The notes below the pieces were generated by a model. That model made no database searches. It saw only the letters and a program-made list of their open reading frames with translations, and was not told where the DNA came from. A stretch of DNA of 64,000 bases. Source: Pohlia nutans (Eukaryota; Streptophyta; Bryopsida; Bryales; Mniaceae). Below are positions 33,557 through 42,574 of the stretch, piece by piece; positions within the stretch are counted from its first letter, which is position 1, and each line of letters starts with the position of its first letter. Both the position numbers and the translations under genes were made by a program. Location of the stretch: NCBI GenBank assembly GCA_022496805.1, contig CM040092.1, positions 16,014,113-16,078,112 of the forward strand, read 5' to 3'.

Positions 33557-33780
33557 CCCTTAAAAGGCCCTTGGGGTCCCTCTCTACAACCTGTATTTAG
33601 CCTTATAATTGCTCAATTGTGATTTAGTATACGAATTGTGATACATTGTTTGATATATATTATCACGATTATCAATTTTGCGTTGTACTGAAAAGTGTTT
33701 GGTCATTGTTATTTTGATCAAATACCATCAAATACGGAATATACTATACGGCTGCAAAGGACTTTCGGGTTGTTCAAGGG
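33557..33780. mobile_element. TTAA element in the GPDH 3' untranslated region
   Basis: 224 bp between TTAA 33553-33556 and 33781-33784, starting 19 bp after the stop codon. Ends CCCTTAAAAGGCCCTTGGGG and, in reverse complement, CCCTTGAACAACCCG. More diverged than other TTAA elements. It may supply the polyadenylation region of the gene. Confidence 0.5.
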
Positions 33781-33784
33781 TTAA

Positions 33785-34826
33785 AGAAAGTAGTCGAGCT
33801 TCCAGCTCTTCATACATGGTACTTTTTAGGGAGGATCTTAGGGAGAATCTGGCTGAGAAAAAAATGCACTGGTTATAACGTAGTCGGCTTTTATGTGGGA
33901 CTTTGAACAAACGTATTCTTTGATTTATGCCAATTTCATTGAAGAATTTGAGTTGTTTCTCTTTAGCTAGCAGTCACTATTGTGATATTCTGATGAGTAA
34001 AGTTGCTAAACAAAGGTGATAGCTCCTTTTGCAACCGATTCTAGCCAAGAGATTTTGGCCAATAGGCCAATTTTCCGTAGGAATAAAATTGCTTACTACA
34101 CTGGAATACAACAGAAGTTGACCACTCACCTTTTCACTGTGGTTGGCAGCAGTGATTTTTTTGTTGCTAATTTTAGCCAAATTGCTACATAAAATTTGAT
34201 CCAAATCAAAAAAAGAAGGAATAATAGCCAGATTTCCTACATGGAGTCAAGATGTGCGGCTTCTTTAAACCTAGGTATCCCCCGGGTATTGCCTAAGTAA
34301 CACCTAGGTAGCACATGTGTATTACCTTGATATTTCTCCATCTATACATTAAAATAGGTTGTTTGTTTGTTTGTTTTGTTACGTTGAGATCTCCCCAACT
34401 GTGCACCCCCCCCCCCCTCACCCTTTTTGCGTTCTTGGTACCGTTGGAAAGCTCTCGACAAGGAGGGGTGCATAGAATTTGTTATGTTGCGTTTGGACCT
34501 ACGGTGTGAAAGTTATGCATTTTTAAATGAATTTTGTCCCAGTAAATTGAATTAAATTATGAAAAATGGAATATCGGGGTTTTTGATGTCATTCTTGGCA
34601 TTGTCGAAAAGCTCTTGACAAGTAGGGGTGCACTAAAGTTGTTTTGTAGCTTTTGGACCTACAGTGTGAAAGTTATGAATTTTCAATCAAATTTTGTCAC
34701 CACAAATTGAATAAATTATGGATACATTAAAAACAAAAGCAAAAGCAAAAGTACAAGGAACATGGGGAGCATGAGAACGCACGGAAATACGAGGAACATT
34801 TAGGCTAATAGTACATAGCCACACTA
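33785..34826. other. gene-free spacer between GPDH and the copia element
   Basis: No gene. About 33795-33857 matches 15354-15410 in opposite sense (TGGTACTTTTTAGGGAG). About 34150-34360 is a dispersed repeat shared with 24020-24290. Two imperfect direct units of about 175 bp (GTACCGTTGGAAAGCTC... and GGCATTGTCGAAAAGCTC...) occupy 34430-34730. A ten-C run lies near 34408. Confidence 0.5.
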
Positions 34827-34831
34827 GTTAA

Positions 34832-35089
34832 TATTGAAGGTAGTAGAAGATTGCACAAGGCACACACAAACACAAGGAATGCGTAGAAAGAGATGATTTT
34901 TTACTCAAAGACCTTCCACCTTAAGTAGTGTACACTTAGGAGGTCACCATGGCAAACCATATGGGATAACCCATCACAAGGACACTCTAGAGATCAGCCC
35001 ATGCCTAACCCCTCCTCCCACACACCATTATTTAGCACCCGAACCTCTTTGGCTTCTAGCAATACTACCCTACATCATTTACCTCAATA
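34832..35089 (-). repeat. copia 3' LTR (258 bp)
   Basis: Begins TATTGAAGG and ends CCTCAATA on the plus strand; ends form the short inverted repeat TATTGA/TCAATA, so the element's outermost bases are TA and TA rather than TG and CA. Differs from the other LTR by T in place of C near 34974 and an extra T in the run near 34898. Confidence 0.95.
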
Positions 35090-36750
35090 CTCCCACTTTG
35101 CGTAGAGCCAAAGCCTCTAAGTCCAAATGCTATTACTAATCGTTGGTGTCGGTCTCTACAAAGACCCTTCGTGAGCACATCCGCCACCATGTGCTCCGTT
35201 GGACAATAATCCAACCGTATAACTCCCAATTCCAACTTCTCTCGAATGAAGTGGTATTGCACATCAATGTGCTTCGTGCGTGAATGATGTGTAGGGTTCT
35301 TTGCAAGTGAAATGCACCCTTGGTTGTCACACATGATCGTTGTAGCCTCACCTTGTGTGCAACCCACATTCGCCATTAGTTGCCTCAACCAAATGGCCTC
35401 CTTTGTGCCGTGGCTCGTAGCCATGTACTCGGCCTCCACCGTTGATGTCGCCGTGGTTTGTTGCCGCTTGCTATTCCACGATACCGCTCCCGATCCGACT
35501 TTGAACATGTAGCTCGTTGTCGATCTTCGATTGCTCGTGTCTCCCGCGTAGTCCGCATCACAATAGCCGCTCAACACAATGTCTTTGCCGCCAAGACAGA
35601 ACTTGACATCGCTTGTGCCCTTCAAGTACCGTATGATCCTCTTGACCGCCATCCAATGCATTGAGCCCGGTCTCGCCATGTGTTGACTCACCACGCTAAT
35701 TGGATACGCAAGGTCGGGTCGTGTCGCAATCATCGCATACATCAACGACCCCACCGCTTGCTTGTATGACACCTCCGCCATCGATTTGGCCTCCGCCACA
35801 TAGTCCTCCTCCGAAAGCTTGACGAGCTTGGAGTTTGCATCCAATGGTGTTGCCACGGGCTTACAATCCTCCATCCCGAATCTCTTGAGCACGTCTATCA
35901 CATACTTGCCTTGACTCATGGTGATAGTGCGTGTGGTCCTATCTCTCACAAACTCAACACCTAGACAAAAATGCAACTCTCCAAGATCACCCATCTCGTA
36001 CTCTCTCTCAAGCATGGCTTTTAGTGCCTTCATTGAACTTATGAGGCTTGCAAGAATGACCAAATCATCAACATATATGATCACAATCACCACATGTTGA
36101 CCCTCTTGCATGAAGTAGAAACTATGATCCGCAATGCTCCTAGTAAACCCGTGTGTAAGGAGAAACGTGTCAATCTTTTGGTACCACGCTCTTGGAGATT
36201 GTTTCAACCCATACAATGATTTTTGCAACTTACAAACAAGGTGCTCATTACCTTGTTGTACAAAGCCCTCGGGTTGCTCCATGTAGATGTCCTCCTCCAA
36301 ATCGCCATTCAAAAATGCGGTCTTCACATCCATTTGATGGATCTCCAAGTCCATAGCCGCCCCAATCGCAAGAATGCACCGAATGGTGGTGAACTTAGCC
36401 ACGGGAGCAAAAGTCTCGTGAAAGTCCACTCCATGAACTTGCGCAAACCCCTTGGCTACTAGTCTTGCCTTGTGACGCACCACATTACTTGAAACATCCC
36501 TCTTTGTACGAAACACCCATTTGCAACCAATGCGGTTGCGATCCTTTGGATTGGGAGTTAATTGCCACGTACCATTAGCAATTAGAGAGTCGTACTCCTC
36601 TTGCATGGCGCGCTCCCACTTGACCGCATCCTCACCTTGCATGGCTTTACGAATGGTCAATGGACCATCCGATAATGCCACATTTGCATGCTTGTCATCC
36701 TTTTGAGGGAGGATGTGATTCTTCCACCATTCTCCAGGTGGCTTGCGCAA
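35065..36750 (-). pseudogene. copia reverse transcriptase and RNase H region
   Basis: Open frame of 561 codons. Reverse transcriptase segments include GCKWVFRTK near 75-83, KARLVAKGFAQ near 94-104, MDVKTAFLNGDL near 140-151 and the catalytic YVDD at 226-229. RNase H follows in the last 150 residues (YCDADYAGD, STVEAEYMA, CDNQGCISLA, RTKHIDVQYHFIRE). Both enzymatic cores look uninterrupted. The first Met is probably not a true start: the frame is cut off from the integrase part by a frame change upstream (about 36750-36822). Confidence 0.9.
35090..35100 (-). other. copia polypurine tract
   Basis: CAAAGTGGGAG on the minus strand, directly next to the 3' LTR, as expected for plus-strand DNA priming. 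Confidence 0.8.
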
Positions 36751-36821
36751 TCTCTGGGGTCCCGCCGATCGCTTGAAGAAGCTTGCTCCTCTTGCGCGTC
36801 CTTTGCGCCATTCTTAGTCTT

Positions 36822-38606
36822 TCAACTCGATGGCACTTCAACAACCTCCGTGTCGCCATCTTCGTCATCACTGTCATCATCACCTACATCAACAACACTA
36901 GGGGACTTGGAGGGTGCGTCCACCAATATGTCTCCACTACTCCCACTTGGACCAACCTCCAAAGGAGCCTCCATTGTAGACTCCTCACAAAACGTCACAT
37001 CACGTGACCGAATGATCTTCTTCATCTCCACCGACATGAGTCTATACGCCTTGGTACCTTCACAATACCCAAGAAACACACACTTTGAGGCCTTAGCCTC
37101 GAGTTTAGTCCTCCGTTCGTCCGGAACCTTTGCGTATGCAATGCATCCAAAGATGCGCATGTGTACAACACATGGTTGCCTCCCACTCCACGCTTGCTCC
37201 GGGGTCATGTCTTCAACTGCGCTTGTTCGACACCGATTGCGAGTGTACACCGCATTCACTACCGCTTCCGCCCAAAGGTCCAACTTCAAGTTTTGAGCGT
37301 GCAACATGCTCCTCGCCATCTCTACAATGGTGCAATTTGCGCGCTCCGCAACTCCATTTTGTTGAGGCGTATACGGGGCCGAAGTTTGCCGTGCGATGCC
37401 TTCTTTCTTGAATAATTCGTCAAATTTCTTGGACATGTACTCGCCGCCATTGTCCGACCGAAACACCTTGATCTTCATCTCGGATTGGTTCTCCATCAAT
37501 GTCTTGAACTCCTTGAACTTGTGAAAGCACTCACTCTTGGCTTTGATTGGATAGAGCCAAATCTTCCTTGAAAAGTCATCGATGAAGGTCACAAAGTACT
37601 TGCAACCTCCCATCGACGTGGTCTTCATTGGGCCACACACATCCAAATGCACGATCTCCAAAGGTTTGGTTGCGAGTGTCGCCGCTTCACCCGTAAATGG
37701 CGATCGTTGTTGCTTGCCTTTAATGCAACCTTCACAAGTGAATGAAGAAGGATCCACTTTCAATTGATGAAGATCCATCCCGCTTATTATGCCGCGTAGT
37801 GACTTCACACTCTTGATGTTCAAATGGCCGAGTCGACAATGCCACAACGCCAACTTGTCGTCTTTCAAGTTTGAATGCGCTAATGCCGTTTTTTCGCTCA
37901 TATGCACCTTCGAGAACTTGATGTGGTACAAACCCTCGTCTTCTTCAATGATGGCCACCTCATCTCGACTCGGTGACAACACATAACACCCCTTATCACT
38001 AAACTCAACCCGCAAGTGCTTTGCCACTAATTGCCTCACCGATAGTAAATTTGCTTTTAGTTTGGGAACGTGGAGGACATCTTTGATAGTGATTGTCTTC
38101 ACACGACCCTTCACCTTGGTGTCTACAACAATTTGGCCTTTGCCAAGGGCCTTAAGCACCGTATCATCTCCCAAAATCACTCTTTTTGGGTTAATGACAC
38201 AATACGAATGGAAACAAGTTTTATTAGGTGACATGTGGCTTGTAGCCCTCGAATCAACAATCCAATCACTCACACTACCGTTGCACGATATGTGACTAGC
38301 CATGTTTGCATATTCGTTACCATCCTCAATCCAATCACTCATGCTTGCATCATTCTCAATGCCATCACTCATGCTTGCATCACCCTCGATGCGATCATTT
38401 ATGCTTGCATCAAATCTAGCCGTAAATGAGTACTCATCCCCATCATCACGAACTTTGGTGTTGTTTGCACTCTCCTTCTCATTGAATTTACGTTTGTAGC
38501 AAAATTTGGCAATGTGGCCCTTCTTACCACAATAGAAGCACACCCTGTCGCTTGAGCTCCCACCCACCTCCATTTTTTGATTGCTTCGCCAAGAGCGCCG
38601 TTCCAT
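36822..38606 (-). pseudogene. copia gag end, protease and integrase region
   Basis: Open frame of 594 codons. A CCHC zinc knuckle is at C23, C26, H31, C36. A 10-residue acidic unit (DASMSDGIEN-like) is repeated three times near 66-96. The protease motif reads DSRATSHM at 118-125, where the family has DSG, so the catalytic Gly is replaced by Arg. The integrase has the HHCC domain (WHCRLGHLN, CEGCIKGK), then D in VHLDVCGPM, D in RSDNGGEY and E in QQNGVAERAN. The frame ends at a TGA (36822-36824) in the acidic linker before the reverse transcriptase. Confidence 0.9.
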
Positions 38607-39216
38607 CTTCTCGAAACTCGTTCTCTTTTTGCCGCGATAGCTCGTGCAACAACCGTGAGGTCACATAGTCCAATGTGAGCTCCGAAATGGGTCTTGATTC
38701 CAACGCCACGAGGTACTCGTATGATGATGGAAGGCTCTCCAAAAGTGTCATCACGATGTCACCATCCGTAACCGACATGTCGCAACCGTTGAGTTGATCC
38801 GCGAGAGCCTTGACCTTGTTGATGTGCGCCAACATGTCATCTTCTTCGCCCATCTTCATGGTGAAGAACTTGCGCCTAAAAAACAAGATGTTGGCCAATG
38901 TCTTTGCTTCGTGAATGTTGCAAAGCTTGGACCATGCTTCCGCGGGTGTCTTGCACGAACGAATGTGCGCAAGTTGCGAATCCGTGAGGTTGAGTGCTAA
39001 AATGGCAAATGCCTTCTTCTCCCTCCTCTTGTACGCTTGCATGTCCCTAGGATCCGTAGAAGAGAGAGGAGGCTCCTCACTATCCTCGACAATCTCCCAC
39101 AACTCCTTCTCGGCCATCACCATCTCCATTTTGAACTTCCACAAGTGGAAATTCACCCCATCAAACTTGTCTACGACCTTGGGACCCTCACCCTCAAAAG
39201 ATGCCATGATCCTCAC
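38524..39216 (-). pseudogene. copia gag N-terminal region, frame-broken before the zinc knuckle
   Basis: 230 codons of typical copia gag (UBN2-like): FDGVNFHLWKFKMEMVM, KAFAILALNLTDSQLAHI, AEAWSKLCNIHEAKTLANIL, LLESLPSSYEYLV. The frame leaves the conserved one at a run of six A (minus strand; 38573-38578), and the zinc knuckle lies one frame away. The shift is +1, which does not fit -1 slippage; a one-base change in the A-run is the simplest reading. Confidence 0.85.
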
Positions 39217-40036
39217 TTACGTATGCCTCCCCGCACAAATCAAACCTTAAATACAAACACACAACTTGTTTTTGTGATTTTGTTTGCTCTAATATTGCAC
39301 TTTTGTGCACCCAATGGCTTCAAAACAACCCCAAACACTGGATCAGCACTTTTGTGCTCCACACACACCTTCCAACACTTAAATGTGAGAGTCCTCACCC
39401 AAAAAAAATCAAAGAGGCTCACCAAAACCCCTCAAATCACTCAAATGGAGCTCAAAACAACTCCAAATGCCTCAATACGACACCTTAGTGTCCCCAATCA
39501 CTCAATGCACATCAATGACACCTTTGTGTCCCTCAAGAGCACTCACTCAATGCACACGAACTCACACAAGTCCCTCAAAACCCCAATTGCATTGAAATTG
39601 CTCAAAACCGCACCTTTGTGCACAAACTAGCTCCAAATGAAAAATTTGAGCACCCCAAGAGCATGAAACACATGCGACACCTAAAAACAAGTGCCTAATC
39701 ACTAGGATCAGATGGTAGACCCTCCACAAGAGCCCTCACACCTCACAAATCACTTGCATTCACTCAAATGCTCACAATTGAACCAAACGAAGTTCCACTC
39801 GCAAAGAAGAGATAGAAGCAAAAAAGAGGAGATCCAAGGGAAGAAATTGACCAAGGAGAGTGCTCCAACATGTTACTTCAGCCCATGCACTCCTCCAAGA
39901 GACACCAACACTCCAACAAACTCCAAAAACTCCAACAAGCTCCAAAAACTCCAACAATGCTCCAAAACCGCCCGTTGCACACCGACCTCAAAACGTTTGC
40001 ACAAATGCAATCTAATACTCATGAAACACACATGAT
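39217..40036 (-). other. copia untranslated leader
   Basis: Unusually long leader of about 820 nt between primer-binding site and gag. The plus strand is rich in ACTCCAA and CTCAAA phrases (39440-39640, 39890-39965), so the RNA would be rich in GGAGTTT repeats. Short frames here are not conserved-looking. Confidence 0.6.
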
Positions 40037-40049
40037 TGGGCCCATAACC
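40037..40049 (-). other. copia primer-binding site for half initiator tRNA-Met
   Basis: Directly inside the 5' LTR. Plus strand reads TGGGCCCATAACC, identical to the anticodon arm (CAT anticodon) of plant initiator tRNA-Met; the element's RNA would pair with it. This matches the internal, half-tRNA priming known for Drosophila copia and yeast Ty5, rather than the 3'-CCA priming of most plant LTR elements. Confidence 0.85.
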
Positions 40050-40306
40050 TATTGAAGGTAGTAGAAGATTGCACAAGGCACACACAAACACAAGGAATGC
40101 GTAGAAAGAGATGATTTTTACTCAAAGACCTTCCACCTTAAGTAGTGTACACTTAGGAGGTCACCATGGCAAACCATATGGGATAACCCACCACAAGGAC
40201 ACTCTAGAGATCAGCCCATGCCTAACCCCTCCTCCCACACACCATTATTTAGCACCCGAACCTCTTTGGCTTCTAGCAATACTACCCTACATCATTTACC
40301 TCAATA
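40050..40306 (-). repeat. copia 5' LTR (257 bp)
   Basis: Same boundaries as the other LTR: TATTGAAGG to CCTCAATA. One substitution and one T-run length difference relative to 34832-35089. Confidence 0.95.
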
Positions 40307-40311
40307 GTTAA

Positions 40312-40789
40312 TATGAAAAGAGAGTATGGATTGCTTTTCAAGACATGGAAAAGTAGCAAATATGCTAAACTATCTCTTGACAAAAAAAATCATTGGTTGA
40401 CAATAACTGCACTTGTTTAGAATAAATGATTGAGAGCATGGCCACCCATGCCCTCCCAGAGTCTCTCACATTCAAGAACTAAATGAAAAGTGCCTAATGC
40501 CCTCTTAAAATGCCTCTTGACTCTCAATCCTAACGTGTTAAGAAATGGCCCTTCAAATCACTATTTAGTTGACCATATCCCACATTCTACTTGTGATTGG
40601 TCCATTGACTATTTGATGTGCACTATTTGACAAAGTGGTCAGAAACCACACTAAAGAATTGCAAACATTCAAAATCAAAATCCTCCTGCTCGTCTGTGTA
40701 CCAAGACCAAGCTATGGCAGTGTAAGAATGTTAAGAAACCATTGAATTCAAGAGTTTGGCTTTCTTCTCTTGCCACCAAGACTTGCATC
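40312..40789. other. gene-free spacer
   Basis: The continuation of the dispersed repeat in which the copia element landed (CTAAACTATCTCTTGACAAA resembles 24270-24295). Nothing else recognised. Confidence 0.4.
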
Positions 40790-40793
40790 TTAA

Positions 40794-41362
40794 CCCCTAA
40801 CTGCCCTAAGCGTCCATTTTTTGGACGATGTATAGATTTCATCCAAAATGTCTCATCTGTTATGCACTTTTTGCAGTTTGGATTTTTACTGTAGATTCAA
40901 TGGGAAGTTAGCTTCATGCATATGTGATCCGATTAGAAAGGGGATGATTTGTGAAATTTTTATGCGTCATTTCATGTTGTATTGATTGACCCAAAATTTT
41001 GAAGATTTCAGTGTAAAAGTGCTCTAAAAAAAGTCAACTCATAAAATTAAGCAACCAAAAAATCTCCAAAAATCACTACACTTAAAGTATTACATTTCAA
41101 CCAATCACAATGAATTTTGTCAGTAGATTGTCAATATCTTATTTGTTATTGAATTACAAAATAATTTTGAATTTCACGTTTCAAATTTTATACAAAATTA
41201 TTGGTAATAGCAATCATATATCTAACGGTATGGATAAAATCTAAAATTCATAATGCACAACTTTTATTCATGTATCAAGTTCAAAATATCCCTCTAGGTT
41301 GCATTGTATAATGCATCTTTGCAAAACTGCCGAATTTAGAGAGGGCTCTAGGCATTTAGGGG
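40794..41362. mobile_element. TTAA element, 0.57 kb family
   Basis: 569 bp between TTAA 40790-40793 and 41363-41366. Ends CCCCTAACTGCCC and GGCATTTAGGGG. Shares the complete family interior with 8420, 19205 and 22698. Confidence 0.85.
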
Positions 41363-41725
41363 TTAAACCCAAGGCTTTCTGGTTACCAAAAAATGTGACA
41401 TCACTGTGACCATCGTGACATTTGTTTCCGCTTGGGAGGCTTATTGGTGCCTGCAAATTCTCGTTTTCAAATCTCTTTGAACTAAAGTTTGTAGAGAATT
41501 CAAGCCGTGTGTGCCGAAGAGAGCCTAATCACATGTAACCCACTAAACGAATTCATAACCGCTTATAGAATTGCAATTTCGTAACCACTTACAAGAACCT
41601 TTCAACCTACAAGTATCAAGTTCAAGAGTCAAAAATACATTGGTTGCAAGAGAGGAGAGGCGAAGCCTCTAGAGTACGTCATCTTGGGATCCCACCTAAG
41701 TTTATAGGTGAACCCTAGGTTTTAA

Positions 41726-42527
41726 CCCCTAAAGGACCAAGGATCCATGGTTTTAAAATGACAAGTTCAATTAACCCCTAAAGGACCACATCTATGTTCC
41801 TCTCCAAACACTCCAAAGTACCCCTTCTCATAAAAAGACAAATAATTTTTGATCTATGACCTCTTTGACCAATCCAACTGTAGGATGTTTCAAGCAACTT
41901 GAATTTATTACCACCTACAAATTTTCAACCGTTTAGGGTTCTTCAATATTAAGATTATAAGCTTCAAAGTTGGTTGCATCTTTTTTTTGGGCTTGCTGCC
42001 CATATCTGAAACTTTCTGAAAATGCCGAAAATACAAAGTTTAGTCTCAAATTTGGTAAAATGAATTTTGCCAATTGTGTGTACGAGGGTGTTAGCTCATT
42101 GTGTGCAAAAATTTAGATGCATAGCTCATTGTATGAAAATTTTCAGGAGCTGCCCGCAGATAGGTTTTTCACCTTTGCATGATTGTATCTTTTGATTTAT
42201 ACATCACCTACGTACGCAAATTACCATCCCATCTTCGTTACAAAGAGTAGAATCACCACAAAAAATCTCAAGAATTGAGGATCAATACTCATTCCACAGT
42301 GAGCTGACCGAACTTGGAAAATCAGCCTTGGTCCTTGAGGAGTTAATCATACTGTAAAATATATAATTCAGATGAGACTAAATTTTGTATCACTAGAATC
42401 AGTGAAGAATAATGTATATAATGGTCAAGAAACAAACAAATTTGAACAAAACGAAGTCCACATAGAACCTACTCAAAACTACTAAAAAAATACGAGGCCC
42501 AATTTGGACTTCTTGGTCTTTTAGGGG
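41726..42527. mobile_element. TTAA element, 0.22 kb family, split by a second TTAA element
   Basis: Outer ends at TTAA 41722-41725 (CCCCTAAAGGACCAAGGATC) and 42528-42531 (CTTGGTCTTTTAGGGG). After 45 bp it is interrupted at TTAA 41771-41774 by the element 41775-42342; the family sequence resumes as TCATACTGTAAAATATATAA. Without the insert it is about 230 bp and intact. Confidence 0.8.
41775..42342. mobile_element. TTAA element nested inside another TTAA element
   Basis: 568 bp between TTAA 41771-41774 and 42343-42346. Ends CCCCTAAAGGACCA and, in reverse complement, CTCCTCAAGGACCAAGG. The ends resemble those of its host, but the interior is unrelated to it and to the 0.57 kb family. Confidence 0.75.
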
Positions 42528-42574
42528 TTAAGTAACTTGGCATGGTTTAGGGTGCAAGAATGTTATCACGGCTA

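Larger units (their letters stand above)
34832..40306 (-). mobile_element. Ty1/copia LTR retrotransposon, nearly complete
   Basis: 5475 bp element on the minus strand, flanked by the 5-bp target duplication GTTAA (34827-34831, 40307-40311). Order from its 5' end: LTR, primer-binding site, leader of about 830 nt, gag, protease, integrase, reverse transcriptase, RNase H, purine tract, LTR. Integrase before reverse transcriptase defines Ty1/copia (Pseudoviridae). The two LTRs differ by one substitution and one T in a T-run, so insertion is recent. The coding region has a frame change in gag, a stop plus frame change between integrase and reverse transcriptase, and an altered protease motif, so this copy is not autonomous as it stands. 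Confidence 0.95.

Noticed and set aside
34835..35086. Copia LTR with canonical TG...CA boundaries
   Set aside because: With those boundaries the flanks do not match; extending to TATTGA...TCAATA yields a perfect GTTAA target duplication and places the primer-binding site directly at the LTR edge.
38524..38606. Programmed -1 frameshift between copia gag and the zinc-knuckle frame
   Set aside because: The A-run looks slippery, but the needed shift is +1, and the zinc knuckle normally belongs to gag. A one-base change in the homopolymer is simpler.
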